DNA from: Bacteroidia bacterium
Lineage (GTDB): Bacteria; Bacteroidota; Bacteroidia; Chitinophagales; UBA2359
Assembly (NCBI GenBank): GCA_030427245.1
Contig: JAUHXA010000034.1
Coordinates: forward strand, 1-64,000
DNA length: 64,000 nt
Direction of reading: 5' to 3'
Shown: piece after piece, positions 1-8,712 of the stretch
Layout: each line of letters starts with the position of its first letter
Numbering within the stretch: position 1 is the stretch's first letter
Made by a program: the position numbers and the translations under genes
Notes under the pieces: generated by a model
Told to the model about the DNA's origin: nothing
What the model saw: the letters and a program-made list of their open reading frames with translations, nothing else
The model's database searches: none

Positions 1-123
1 ACTGAACTTCAACCGATTCACATTAAAATATTGAAACTTTTGGATATTGAGCCGAAGGTTTACCTGAATTTAGCACATCATATCCAAATGTTTTTTTCTC
101 AGAATCAAGTTACCGAAACATAA
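1..123 (+). CDS. C-terminal fragment of an unknown protein
   Basis: The first reading frame is open from base 1 to a TAA at 121-123 and encodes the last 40 residues of a protein whose start lies outside the window. The visible tail is mixed hydrophobic and polar (ILKLLDIEPKVYLNLAHHIQ is a likely helix) and has no motif I recognise. It is called real because it is open from the window edge, has ordinary composition and is followed by a clear intergenic region. Function cannot be inferred. Confidence 0.55.
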   Translation, partial: TELQPIHIKILKLLDIEPKVYLNLAHHIQMFFSQNQVTET

Positions 124-183
124 GGTACAGTAGTATGTAAAGAATCATTATCCTATGAAACTCGAATAAAATAAGTTCCCGAC

Positions 184-224
184 CTACTATTCCCACTTTG
201 AAGGGGGTAAGGGGGATGTAGTAG
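184..224. repeat. G-run inverted repeat in the 124-294 intergenic region
   Basis: CTACTA (184-189) and TAGTAG (219-224) form an inverted repeat around two GGGGG runs (203-207 and 211-215) and a CCC run. The rest of the 124-294 gap is AT-rich. It carries the 13-base word GTACAGTAGTATG at 125-137, which is the reverse complement of the left end of the palindromic repeat at 21399-21531. No promoter could be assigned with confidence. Confidence 0.35.
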
Positions 225-294
225 AAAAAACGGAAAGTTATTTTATTGGCAATCCTAGCTCAATTACCTCTTCCAAAATATAAAATTACTGAAG

Positions 295-795
295 TTGAAG
301 AATTCAAACCTCATAGAAGATTGGCGCAATCAAAAGACTGCAAATAGACAGAAACACCGCAAATTCGTAAAAAAACTCCACCGAAAAAAGGGTAAAAAAC
401 TGGATGAGTTGGGCGATGAATTGCACGAAGAAGTATTTCGAGAAGTTGATTGTTTGGATTGTGCCAACTGTTGTACGAGTATTCCGCCCATGCTATTGAG
501 GGCAGATATTAGTCGTATTTCCAAGCATTTAGGTATGAAAACCACTCAGTTTGAAGCAGAATATTTGGTGGAAGACGAAGATGGTGATATGGTGATGAAC
601 AGCACTCCCTGTCCTTTTTTGGATGCCGAAAACGACAACAAGTGTTTTATTTATGAACATCGCCCCAAAGCTTGCCGTAAATATCCGCATACCGACCAAC
701 TCGAATTTTCACAAAACCTCCGATTACATGCAGTCAATGCCCAGCATTGTCCCGCCGTTTTTCACATTTTGGAGCGAATGATGGAAAACCTTTAG
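295..795 (+). CDS. YkgJ family cysteine cluster protein
   Basis: A 166-residue protein with the cysteine pattern of the YkgJ / CxxCxxCC family (UPF0153), proposed zinc- or iron-binding proteins of unknown role. The first cluster is CLDCANCC at residues 53-60. Two further motifs follow, TPCPFLD near 106 and CFIYEHRPKACRKYP near 117-131, the usual order in the family. The first 50 residues are strongly basic and helical. There is no ATG near the N-terminus, so TTG at 295 is the best start; CTG at 289 is the alternative. The gene stands alone between intergenic regions and is followed by a hairpin and T-run at 904-947. Family assignment is firm; function is unknown. Confidence 0.85.
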   Translation: MKNSNLIEDWRNQKTANRQKHRKFVKKLHRKKGKKLDELGDELHEEVFREVDCLDCANCCTSIPPMLLRADISRISKHLGMKTTQFEAEYLVEDEDGDMVMNSTPCPFLDAENDNKCFIYEHRPKACRKYPHTDQLEFSQNLRLHAVNAQHCPAVFHILERMMENL

Positions 796-903
796 AAAAT
801 CAAATTCAATGTTCAAGTGCAAATTCAAAAAACACCTTGCATTTATGGGCTTTTTTCGTATTTTTAGCATTTCTATTTATTCCAATCAATTGTTAGAATT
901 GAT

Positions 904-947
904 AATCTTGTTTTGATATTGATATTCAGAAAACAAGATTGTTTTTT
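904..947 (+). terminator. Rho-independent terminator or leader attenuator
   Basis: AATCTTGTTTT (904-914) and AAAACAAGATT (930-940) make a perfect 11-bp stem with a 15-nt loop, followed by GTTTTTT. It may end the upstream cysteine-cluster gene. It also lies only 33 nt before the penicillin acylase start codon, so it could act in that gene's leader. Confidence 0.7.
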
Positions 948-979
948 ATTATCATACTCATTTTTCCATTTACCTCTAC

Positions 980-3463
980 ATGAAATTTATCCAATTTATC
1001 ATATCCTTGTTATTGACAATTGGGCTTGTCAATCTTCTCAACAAACCATTGACCGAATTTCCTGTTATTGGTGAAAAACTACAAAAAACTCCTGCAAGCA
1101 AATTGCCTGCATTGGGGCCTTTTATCAATCCCTTTGAAGGGTTTTGGCAAAATGGTGAAAGCCTTCAACCCAATATCACCAAAAAAATCCGTCATGAAGA
1201 TTTGCGTGCTCCTGTGGAAGTAGTGTATGATAACCGATTGGTTCCCCACATTTTTGCCCAAAACGAACACGACCTATATTTTGCACAAGGATACATAACT
1301 GCACAACTTCGATTGTGGCAAGTAGATTTTCAGGCAAGGGCAGCTATGGGGCGTTTGTCCGAAATCATTGGCAATTTCACTTTGGATTTCGACAAAGAAC
1401 AACGACGAGTGGGAATGGGGTTTGCAGCTGAGAAAGTGCGGCAAAACATTGAAGCGGATACGATTTCATTCGCTGTGGCAGAAGCCTATTTAAAAGGAGC
1501 CAATACCTATATTGAAGGATTGAATTACCGGAATTTGCCTTTGGAATTTAAGTTAATGAGCTATTTGCCCGAAAAATGGACACTTGATCACTTAGCAGGA
1601 CTCTATACCTATATGGCAAGGGACTTGGCTTTTCGGGAGCGAGATATAGAAATGACCAATGCTTTGAAATTGTTTGGAAGAGAGAACTTTCAAGTCATGT
1701 ACCCAGATTTCCCCAAAGGAATTGACCCGATTATTCCAGCCAACACAAAATGGGACTTTGAAGCATCGGCAATTGATACCACAACTTCTGATACAGAAGG
1801 CTTAGATTCTAATGATCAAGCCTCTTTGACTCCTTCTCTTTTCACGAAACCTGACCCCGACAATGGCAGTAATAACTGGGCGGTTAGTGGTGACAAGACC
1901 GAATCGGGCAATCCTATTCTTTGCAGTGACCCACATTTGGGCCTGAATTTGCCTTCCATATGGTTGGAATGTCAACTGCAAACACCCGAAATGAATGTTT
2001 ATGGAGTTACACTTCCCGGTTCTCCTGGGATTGTGATTGGCTTCAATGAGGACATCGCTTGGGGAGTAACGAATGGCGGACACGATGTTGCAGATTGGTA
2101 CAAAATCACCTTCAAAGACAATAAAACCAAAGCTGAATACAAATTTGATGGGGAATGGCGCAAAACCACTCAACGAATTGAAGAGATAAAAGTAAAAGGT
2201 GGTCGTGTGGTTTTAGACACTGTCATTTACACACATATCGGGCCAGTGAGTTATGAAGATGCTTCAAATCCTAAACACAATATGGCATTGCATTGGAAAG
2301 CACACGAAGGCTCTAATGAATTCAAGACCTTTTATTTGCTTAACAAAGCTAAAAACTACGACGACTACAATGAGGCGTTGAAGACCTACGAATGTCCTGC
2401 CCAAAACTTTGCTTTTGCTTCAAAGGAGGGGACGATTGCGATGTGGCATCAGGGCAAATTTCCGCTTAAAAAACGGGGTCAAGGTAAAAGAGTGCAAGAC
2501 GGTACAAAGTCGTCGGAACAGTGGCAAGGTTATATTCCAAGAGAACACAATCCACACGTAGTCAATCCTTCAAGAGGATTTGTGAGTTCTGCCAATCAAC
2601 ATCCTGCAAGTGCCGACTATCCTTACTACTACAATGGTCGCTTTGAGTTTTACCGCAATCGAAGGTTGAATCAACAATTGACGATGTTAAAAGATATTGA
2701 TGTGGAGGATATGAAAAACCTACAAAACGACAACTATAATTTGAAAGCAGCCGAGGTGTTGCCCTTCATTTTGAGCCACATCAACGATTCAACTTTGAGT
2801 GAAAAGGAAAAGGTATCCTACAATTTGTTGAAAGAATGGAACTACGAAAATACAGTCGAACAACTAGCTCCTTCTATTTTTGAGGAGTTATGGACACAGT
2901 TGTTTGCCTTGATTTGGGATGAAGTGGCTACTGCCGAAAAAGACGAAACGCCAATGGAGTACCCACAGGCTTATCCTACTATTCAGCTCTTCACCACTCA
3001 GCCCAAACACGAACTGCTCGACATCAAAGGGACTCCCGAAAGAGAAACGGCTGCGATTTTGTCGCAAAAGGCATTTTCTGCTGCAGTAACAGAATTGGAT
3101 GCTTGGCAGATAAAAAATGTGAAGGAAGCTACTTGGGGCAATTTCAAAGGTACGGCAGTCCGTCACTTGGCCAATATTCCTCAGTTTAGTGTGACAGGCT
3201 TGGCAACGAATGGACATCGGGGAATCTTGAATGCTACGAGTCAAAGGCATGGTCCTTCTTGGAAAATGGTCGTGGAATTGGGGGATTCTATCAAGGCTTA
3301 TGGTGTTTATCCTGGTGGTCAATCAGGTAATCCTGGCAGCCCGTATTACTCCAATTTTATCAGTACTTGGGTCGAAGGAGAATATTACCCGCTTTGGTTT
3401 ATGAAAAGCTCGGCGGATGAAGGGCGTAAAATATTATTGAAGCAGTCTTTTGTAGGAGAATGA
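980..3463 (+). CDS. Penicillin acylase family protein (Ntn hydrolase)
   Basis: An 827-residue member of the penicillin/acyl-homoserine-lactone acylase family (peptidase S45 type), which hydrolyses amide bonds of acylated substrates. A hydrophobic N-terminus (about residues 3-20) suggests export or anchoring. The motif GSNNWAVSG places the expected autocatalytic cleavage before Ser297, which would become the N-terminal nucleophile of the beta chain; residues before it form the alpha chain and an acidic spacer peptide. Further family features are the SDPHLGLNLPSIWLE segment and the GSPGIVIGFNEDIAWGVTN region downstream. Length fits the family. dapB follows after 29 bases, so the two may be cotranscribed although their roles are unrelated. 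The substrate cannot be told from sequence: beta-lactam, N-acyl homoserine lactone or N-acyl amino acid are all possible. Confidence 0.9.
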   Translation: MKFIQFIISLLLTIGLVNLLNKPLTEFPVIGEKLQKTPASKLPALGPFINPFEGFWQNGESLQPNITKKIRHEDLRAPVEVVYDNRLVPHIFAQNEHDLYFAQGYITAQLRLWQVDFQARAAMGRLSEIIGNFTLDFDKEQRRVGMGFAAEKVRQNIEADTISFAVAEAYLKGANTYIEGLNYRNLPLEFKLMSYLPEKWTLDHLAGLYTYMARDLAFRERDIEMTNALKLFGRENFQVMYPDFPKGIDPIIPANTKWDFEASAIDTTTSDTEGLDSNDQASLTPSLFTKPDPDNGSNNWAVSGDKTESGNPILCSDPHLGLNLPSIWLECQLQTPEMNVYGVTLPGSPGIVIGFNEDIAWGVTNGGHDVADWYKITFKDNKTKAEYKFDGEWRKTTQRIEEIKVKGGRVVLDTVIYTHIGPVSYEDASNPKHNMALHWKAHEGSNEFKTFYLLNKAKNYDDYNEALKTYECPAQNFAFASKEGTIAMWHQGKFPLKKRGQGKRVQDGTKSSEQWQGYIPREHNPHVVNPSRGFVSSANQHPASADYPYYYNGRFEFYRNRRLNQQLTMLKDIDVEDMKNLQNDNYNLKAAEVLPFILSHINDSTLSEKEKVSYNLLKEWNYENTVEQLAPSIFEELWTQLFALIWDEVATAEKDETPMEYPQAYPTIQLFTTQPKHELLDIKGTPERETAAILSQKAFSAAVTELDAWQIKNVKEATWGNFKGTAVRHLANIPQFSVTGLATNGHRGILNATSQRHGPSWKMVVELGDSIKAYGVYPGGQSGNPGSPYYSNFISTWVEGEYYPLWFMKSSADEGRKILLKQSFVGE

Positions 3464-3492
3464 TGATATAAGTCAACAAAAACAGTAACAAC

Positions 3493-4215
3493 ATGAAAAT
3501 CGCAATTATAGGATATGGCAAAATGGGCAGAGCTATTGAAGAACTAATAGGAGACAAGCACGATATTGTTCTTAGAATCAATAGTCAGAATACTTCTCAA
3601 ATGACCGTCGAAAACCTACAAAAAGCAGATGTAGCGATAGAATTCAGTATGCCTGATGTTGCTTTTCGCAACATTTTGCAGTGCTTTGAAGCCAATGTGC
3701 CTATCGTAGTAGGTACAACTGCCTGGATGAATAGATTGGAGGAAATTAGTGATTTGTGCAAACAACAAAATCAGGCATTATTTTATGCCTCCAATTTCAG
3801 CATTGGGGTAAACTTGTTTTTTGAACTCAATCGAAAATTGGCAAAGATGATGGCGGATTATCCAAATTACCATCTGCAAATTGACGAAATCCACCACACC
3901 CAAAAATTGGATGCGCCCAGCGGAACGGCAATTAGCATAGCAGAAGGAATCATGGAAGTGAATGTTTCAAAGAAAAAATGGGGTAATCAAGTAAGCCAAG
4001 AAGCAGGTACAATTGATATTATTTCGCATCGAAAAGAAGATGTCAAAGGCACACATATTGTCACTTATTCTTCTGACATTGATACCCTTGAAATCAAACA
4101 TACAGCGCATAGTCGTGTGGGATTTGCTTTAGGAGCGATTAAGGCTGCGGAATGGTTGGTGGGAAAAAAAGGGATTTTTACGATGAGAGACTATTTGTCG
4201 TCGTATGATGTCTAA
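3493..4215 (+). CDS. dapB: 4-hydroxy-tetrahydrodipicolinate reductase DapB
   Basis: A 240-residue DapB, the NAD(P)H-dependent reductase converting hydroxy-tetrahydrodipicolinate to tetrahydrodipicolinate in lysine and diaminopimelate synthesis. The dinucleotide-binding motif GYGKMGRAIE begins at residue 7. VVGTTAW follows near 77-83. The family signature EIHHTQKLDAPSGTA near residue 131 holds the catalytic histidines and lysine and the substrate-binding SGTA. It is slightly shorter than the roughly 265-residue proteobacterial enzymes, as is usual in Bacteroidota. It follows the penicillin acylase gene by 29 bases and is separated from the convergent dehydrogenase gene by a bidirectional terminator. 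No other lys/dap gene is nearby. Confidence 0.95.
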   Translation: MKIAIIGYGKMGRAIEELIGDKHDIVLRINSQNTSQMTVENLQKADVAIEFSMPDVAFRNILQCFEANVPIVVGTTAWMNRLEEISDLCKQQNQALFYASNFSIGVNLFFELNRKLAKMMADYPNYHLQIDEIHHTQKLDAPSGTAISIAEGIMEVNVSKKKWGNQVSQEAGTIDIISHRKEDVKGTHIVTYSSDIDTLEIKHTAHSRVGFALGAIKAAEWLVGKKGIFTMRDYLSSYDV

Positions 4216-4286
4216 ATGGGCTCCAAACTCAAGCAGGTTATTCGACAAAATCAACGTTTTTATGTCCTCATTGAGAGAATAAAAAA

Positions 4287-4318
4287 TGACCCTTTTCTCC
4301 ATTATGAGGAAAGGGTCA
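4287..4318. terminator. Bidirectional terminator between convergent genes
   Basis: TGACCCTTTTCTC (4287-4299) pairs with GAGGAAAGGGTCA (4306-4318) in a 13-bp stem with one T-G wobble and a 6-nt loop. ATTTT follows on the plus strand. AATAAAAAA precedes, giving a T-run on the minus strand. It sits between dapB and the convergent dehydrogenase gene. Confidence 0.85.
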
Positions 4319-4344
4319 ATTTTGAGTTTGTCTGATTCTATCTA

Positions 4345-5775
4345 CTATGGGAAGATACCCAATTCAATGTAAGAAGTAGCGACTTTATTGATAGCTACCA
4401 CAAAAGCAGCTGTTCGCAAGTCTCTCACACCATTGTAGGTTTTCCAAGTTGCGTGAATATCTTGATAGGCTCCCATCATTGTATCTTCAAGTCCAGAACG
4501 TACGATATCTACCTCACTACCCCCTTGAATAATCAAGTTGCGTTCTTCTGGTCTTAGTTTTTTACCAGTATTTTGCTCGATTGCATCTACAAAACGTCTT
4601 TGTACCATTTCCTCATGTCGCTTTGACATTCTACCGAATCGAACATGCGACAAGTTTTTCAGCCACTCAAAATAAGAAACCGTTACCCCACCTGCATTCA
4701 AATAGACATCTGGTAAAACCATGATTCCTCTTTCCAACAATATTTCTTCGGCTTCAGGAGTAGTAGGCCCATTTGCTGCTTCTGCAATGATTTTAGCCTT
4801 GATTCGAGGTGCGTTTTCTGCTGTGATAACTCTTTCAATTGCTGCGGGAATCAAAATATCACAGTCCAATTCCAATGCTTCTGAACTGTTTTCGATGTTT
4901 TTCGCACCAGGGAAATTCAATATACTGCCTGTGTGTGTACGGTGTTCAAACAAAGCATCAATATCAAAACCCTTTCCTGTTGGGTCATAAATCGCTCCTT
5001 CATATTCGGCTACACCAATAACATGTGCACCGTTTTCTTGGAAAATTTTTGCAGAGTGAAATCCTACATTCCCCAAACCCTGAACTACTATACGCTTGCC
5101 TTCAATGCCTGTGGTCAGTCCCAAGGCTTTCATATCTTCGGCAACACTTACTGCTTCACGTACACCAAAAAACACCCCTCTACCCGTGGCTTCTACACGT
5201 CCTCTAATACCCGATTGAGTCACAGGCTTACCTGTCACACAGCCATAAGCATCAATCATTCCAGGATTGAAGGTAACAAAAGTGTCCAAAATCCAAGACA
5301 TTTCTCGTGCGCCTGTTCCGTAGTCAGGAGCAGGAACGTCAATTGCAGGGCCAATGAAGTTTTTCTTGATCAACTCAGTTGTATAGCGTCGAGTGATGCG
5401 TTGAAGTTGTCCTGTTGTGTATTTCTTAGGATTGATTTTGATACCCCCTTTTGCACCACCAAATGGTACATCTACAATGGCACACTTATAAGTCATCAGA
5501 GAAGCCAAAGCGATTACTTCGTCCTGATCTACTCCTTCACTGTATCGGATACCACCTTTACAGGGAGTTTTGTGATGACTGTGTTGGGCACGATAAGCTT
5601 CCAAGGTATGGTATTCCCCTTTTACTTTTACGGGAAATCTCATTCTTATTACACTGTTGCAGGCTTTTATTTGGCTTAATAAGCCTTCGGAGTGCTCAGT
5701 TAAGGCAGAGGCTTTGTCAAAGTAGTATTGGACACTTTGATTGAAGGTAAATTTAGAATTGTTTGTTCCAGACAT
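4345..5775 (-). CDS. Glu/Leu/Phe/Val dehydrogenase family protein
   Basis: A 476-residue amino acid dehydrogenase, most likely an NAD(P)-dependent glutamate dehydrogenase catalysing reversible oxidative deamination to 2-oxoglutarate. The N-terminal dimerisation domain holds the substrate-binding lysines in [11 protein letters not shown] (around K73) and MTYKCAI (K97), and the catalytic lysine (K109) in PFGGAKGGI. The C-terminal Rossmann domain carries [10 protein letters not shown]. The longest frame starts at 5838, but a -7 promoter element at 5836-5843 overlaps that point. The ATG at 5775 (MSGTNNSKF) is therefore chosen, giving a leader of about 54 nt. It is divergent from the gene at 5973 and ends at a strong bidirectional terminator. 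Leucine dehydrogenase activity cannot be excluded from sequence alone. Confidence 0.92.
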   Translation of the reverse strand: MSGTNNSKFTFNQSVQYYFDKASALTEHSEGLLSQIKACNSVIRMRFPVKVKGEYHTLEAYRAQHSHHKTPCKGGIRYSEGVDQDEVIALASLMTYKCAIVDVPFGGAKGGIKINPKKYTTGQLQRITRRYTTELIKKNFIGPAIDVPAPDYGTGAREMSWILDTFVTFNPGMIDAYGCVTGKPVTQSGIRGRVEATGRGVFFGVREAVSVAEDMKALGLTTGIEGKRIVVQGLGNVGFHSAKIFQENGAHVIGVAEYEGAIYDPTGKGFDIDALFEHRTHTGSILNFPGAKNIENSSEALELDCDILIPAAIERVITAENAPRIKAKIIAEAANGPTTPEAEEILLERGIMVLPDVYLNAGGVTVSYFEWLKNLSHVRFGRMSKRHEEMVQRRFVDAIEQNTGKKLRPEERNLIIQGGSEVDIVRSGLEDTMMGAYQDIHATWKTYNGVRDLRTAAFVVAINKVATSYIELGIFP

Positions 5776-5835
5776 AATTGAAAATCTTAATAAACTAACT
5801 TCAAAGTTAGAAAGGTTAAAATTGAATATTTTGTG

Positions 5836-5865
5836 CAAAAATAGACTATTCTTTCAAGCCCCAAA
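5836..5865 (-). promoter_or_regulatory. Bacteroidota-type promoter of the dehydrogenase gene
   Basis: On the minus strand TATTTTTG (5843 to 5836) matches the -7 consensus TAnnTTTG. TTTG (5865 to 5862) lies 18 bases upstream as the -33 box. It places transcription start about 54 nt before the ATG at 5775 and rules out the longer frame beginning at 5838. Confidence 0.6.
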
Positions 5866-5893
5866 ATATTATTTTCAAGGGAATATTTTTGGG
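5859..5893. promoter_or_regulatory. Inverted repeat in the divergent promoter region
   Basis: CCCCAAAATATT (5859-5870) and AATATTTTTGGG (5882-5893) form a 12-bp inverted repeat with one mismatch and an 11-nt spacer. It overlaps the -33 box of the dehydrogenase promoter in the divergent intergenic region, which makes it a candidate operator. No regulator can be named. Confidence 0.4.
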
Positions 5894-5943
5894 ATGCAAG
5901 ATTCGTATAGGCATTTTTAAAGGCTTGTTTTAAATGATTTCTT

Positions 5944-5951
5944 TAAATTTG
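5944..5951 (+). promoter_or_regulatory. -7 element TAAATTTG for the gene at 5973
   Basis: TAAATTTG fits the TAnnTTTG consensus. A TTG at 5925-5927 is 16 bases upstream, a little close for a -33 box. If used, transcription begins near 5957 and translation must start at the ATG at 5973 rather than at 5934. Confidence 0.4.
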
Positions 5952-5972
5952 CCCATCAGCAACAAACTATTC

Positions 5973-7388
5973 ATGCAGCAACGTAAGATAATACAAGTTT
6001 TAAGAAGTTTTTCTAACAAGGAATTGAAATCCTTAGAAAAATTTGTCGCTTCACCCTACTTCAATGAAAATCAGCATATCATTAGCTTATTTGATTTTCT
6101 GAAAAAGTATGCTCCAAAATTCAGCAGTACACAATTAACTACTGAAAATGCCTTCTTCTATGTATATCCCAGAGAGGTATATAAGGAACAAACCATCACC
6201 AAATTGTTGTCCAAACTCTACAAAATAATTGAGGCTTTTATTGCTCATGAAATGTATGAAAAACAGGCAGTCGTTCAAAAGATAAATATCATGGATTATC
6301 ACAACAATCGCCTGTTGTTCAAATTTTTTCCGAGCCAATTGAAGGATGCGCTCAAACTGCAATCGAAGGTCAAATATCAAGACAACACCTATTTTTACAA
6401 TCAGTATCAAATTGAAGTCCAAAATTCTTTTTTTCAAAGTACACACGATGAACGAGTAGCAGATGTTAATTTTCAAAACAACAACCATTATCTGGATATT
6501 CACTTCCTTATCAGCAAATTGATGTTGTTTGGTTTGATGCTCAATCGGCAGAGAAGTGTGAACATCGAATACGATTTCACGATGATGGAAGAATTACTGC
6601 AATTTTTGGAAACAAGTCCTTATCAGGAGATTCCCGTGATTGCGTTGTGGCATAAAGGATTGTTGCTTTTGCGAAATCCTAAGGATGAAAAGATTTACCA
6701 AGACCTAAAAGACTTATTGGAGAAATACGGCAATTTGCAGCGTTTGGAAGAAACGAGAGTGCTTTACACGATTCTCGAAAATGCGTCAAAAGAGGTCATT
6801 AAATCGCCCAAAGAATACTATGAAGAATTGTTTCAGCTGTATGTCAAACAGTTAAAAATGGGGCTGTTATATACGGATGGGTATTTGCTCCCCGCCATTT
6901 TCAAAAATATTTCGACCATTGCTCTGCGATTGGAAAAATACGATTGGACAGCGAATTTTATTGAAGAAAACTACCAAAAACTGCTGCCTGAAGCCCAAAC
7001 GGATTTGTACAATTACTGTCGAGCAGATATGTTTTTCTACCAAGAAAACTACGATGAGGTACTGGATTTATTGCAGCAGGTAGAGTACCGAGACATTTAT
7101 ACCAAGTTGGGAGTCAAGCGAATGTTGTTGAAGGCGTATTATGAGATAGACGAATTCGACTTGTTGGAATCTGCTATCAATGCCTTTCGAGTGTTTATTC
7201 ACCGCCAAAAAGACATTGCAGATAGTCACAAAAAATCCCACCAAAATTTCATCAATGTTTTGGGGCGAATACTACGATTATTGCCCAATGAAAAGGACAA
7301 AATCGAAAAGTTTTTGGAGGAAGTGCAGACAACCGCAGACTTGTCGGAAAGAGATTGGTTATTAGAAAAACTGCAACAAATGATTTAG
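5973..7388 (+). CDS. Hypothetical helical protein
   Basis: A 471-residue protein of unknown function (484 residues if the ATG at 5934 is used). The N-terminus, MQQRKIIQVLRSFSNKELKSLEKFVASPYFN, is strongly helical and basic. The rest is almost entirely predicted alpha-helix, with regularly spaced Leu, Tyr and Phe as in TPR-like solenoids, for example the stretch around residues 330-440. No signal peptide, membrane segment or enzyme motif is visible. Proteins of this style occur in Saprospiria-like genomes, but I know of no function. The start at 5973 is favoured because a -7 promoter element lies at 5944-5951. The stop codon overlaps that of the convergent gene by four bases (7385-7388). Confidence 0.75.
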   Translation: MQQRKIIQVLRSFSNKELKSLEKFVASPYFNENQHIISLFDFLKKYAPKFSSTQLTTENAFFYVYPREVYKEQTITKLLSKLYKIIEAFIAHEMYEKQAVVQKINIMDYHNNRLLFKFFPSQLKDALKLQSKVKYQDNTYFYNQYQIEVQNSFFQSTHDERVADVNFQNNNHYLDIHFLISKLMLFGLMLNRQRSVNIEYDFTMMEELLQFLETSPYQEIPVIALWHKGLLLLRNPKDEKIYQDLKDLLEKYGNLQRLEETRVLYTILENASKEVIKSPKEYYEELFQLYVKQLKMGLLYTDGYLLPAIFKNISTIALRLEKYDWTANFIEENYQKLLPEAQTDLYNYCRADMFFYQENYDEVLDLLQQVEYRDIYTKLGVKRMLLKAYYEIDEFDLLESAINAFRVFIHRQKDIADSHKKSHQNFINVLGRILRLLPNEKDKIEKFLEEVQTTADLSERDWLLEKLQQMI

Positions 7389-8623
7389 TTGTCTTGCTTC
7401 GATTGACGTTCTTTTGTCGCATTATCTGCATTGCTTTCCTTTTCTTTGCGAGAAGTACGGGTAGCCGCCTTACTGCTTTTTGAAGGTTTTTGATTGTATT
7501 CCTTTGAGGAGGAGGAAGATGAAGGGGCACGACTTGGACGAGGGGCTTCCAAAATTGGGCTTGAACTTTCTCCACCTTCGTTGAACGTATCTTTGATAAA
7601 CTCTATAAAATTGCGTTTTGGCGGTTTGGGTTCGGCTTGAACGGTGTAAGGATTCTGTCCACTTTCAGTAGGAGGATTGTAATTAGGCATTGGATAGTTT
7701 GGGCTAGCCTCTTGGCGTTTTTTGCGTTGTTTTGCCGACTCTTTTTTTACTGAAACAGGCTGAACAACAGGATTTTGATTTTGATAAGGTTGCCGAGAGT
7801 TTCCGTTGTTTGGTTTGACTTCGTGAATGTCTTCAACGGTGGCTACTGGCACAACACGAGTTGCAGGATTTTCGTCTTCTTTTGGAAAATTCAAAGTGCC
7901 ATTTCTATCTATTTTTTCTGTCCATTCTCTTCGGTCAATGCTGTTGATGTCTTCAACGGTTGCCACAGGCACAACACGAGTTGCAGGATTTTCGTCTTCT
8001 TTTGGAAAATTCAAAGTACCATTTCTGTCTATTCTTTCTGTCCATTCTCTTCGGTCAATGCTGTTGATGTCTTCAACGGTGGCTACTGGCACAACACGAG
8101 TTGCAGGATTTTCGTCTTCTTTTGGAAAATTCAAAGTACCATTTCTGTCTATTCTTTCTGTCCATTCTCTTCGGTCAATGCTGTTGATGTCTTCAACAGT
8201 TGCCACAGGTACGACTCTTTGTTGAGATGTATTTGAAGGCGGATTCATGCTCGGCAAATCCAATATTTCATCTACAAAAGAACCTGTTTCGGTGTCATTT
8301 GTACTTGTGAGATATTCTTTTGTAGGGATATTGGTATTTTCCGAATAGTTATAGCTTGATTCCCCATAAAAATATTCTGTTGAGGTATTTTGTAAGCTAA
8401 GATCAGGGGAAGGTAGAGCAGAACCGTAGAGATAGGAAGTATTGGTTTCTCCATATCTATAGCTTGTTTCCTGCACAGGGTAATTGGCAATCAATGTATG
8501 ATTGGAGGTATCTTTTTGAGTTGACGTATTGGCATACCCATTCTTTGTTTGGGCTTCCAATAGAGCGGTAAAGCCCAAGCAACAAAAAATAAAAAGCCAA
8601 TAATTGCAGGATAGATTTGACAT
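7385..8623 (-). CDS. Exported protein with three 40-residue tandem repeats
   Basis: A 412-residue protein with a signal peptide (MSNLSCNYWLFIFCCLGFTALLEAQ). A Tyr/Asn/Ser/Thr-rich segment follows, then three near-identical 40-residue repeats beginning RVVPVATVEDINSIDRREWT and a fourth partial copy. The C-terminal third is low-complexity, rich in Pro, Ser, Lys and Gln, and ends strongly charged. No enzyme domain is recognised. The longest frame starts at 8668, but a full promoter (8666-8696) overlaps it, so the ATG at 8623 is chosen. The repeats and composition suggest a surface or periplasmic structural or binding protein; this is inference only. It lies downstream of the SDR gene but has its own promoter. 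Confidence 0.7.
   Translation of the reverse strand: MSNLSCNYWLFIFCCLGFTALLEAQTKNGYANTSTQKDTSNHTLIANYPVQETSYRYGETNTSYLYGSALPSPDLSLQNTSTEYFYGESSYNYSENTNIPTKEYLTSTNDTETGSFVDEILDLPSMNPPSNTSQQRVVPVATVEDINSIDRREWTERIDRNGTLNFPKEDENPATRVVPVATVEDINSIDRREWTERIDRNGTLNFPKEDENPATRVVPVATVEDINSIDRREWTEKIDRNGTLNFPKEDENPATRVVPVATVEDIHEVKPNNGNSRQPYQNQNPVVQPVSVKKESAKQRKKRQEASPNYPMPNYNPPTESGQNPYTVQAEPKPPKRNFIEFIKDTFNEGGESSSPILEAPRPSRAPSSSSSSKEYNQKPSKSSKAATRTSRKEKESNADNATKERQSKQDN
7826..8218 (-). repeat. 120-bp in-frame tandem repeats
   Basis: Three direct repeats of exactly 120 bp (8218-8099, 8098-7979, 7978-7859 in coding order) are followed by a 33-bp partial copy (7858-7826). The first two units are identical over their first 90 or so bases as written on the plus strand. 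The differences cluster in a few positions, giving one Arg to Lys change in the third repeat. The high DNA identity points to recent expansion or gene conversion. Confidence 0.95.
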
Positions 8624-8665
8624 AGCAGAGTGTTTTGTTCTTTTGTAATAAGAAACGTTTTTTTT

Positions 8666-8696
8666 CAAAATTAAGTTTCTTTTGCCAATACTGCAA
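8666..8696 (-). promoter_or_regulatory. Promoter of the repeat-protein gene
   Basis: On the minus strand TTG (8696-8694), a 20-base spacer and TAATTTTG (8673-8666) match the Bacteroidota primary promoter consensus well. The predicted start is near 8660, giving a leader of about 37 nt to the ATG at 8623. Confidence 0.7.
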
Positions 8697-8712
8697 TTAC
8701 ATTTTTAGGCAA

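Noticed and set aside
4933-5679. 248-codon frame opposite the glutamate dehydrogenase gene
   Set aside because: It is a shadow frame: the minus strand encodes an intact, motif-complete dehydrogenase.
7826-8218. Regular 120-bp repeats examined as a CRISPR-like array
   Set aside because: Units are contiguous without unique spacers and stay in frame inside a protein-coding gene.
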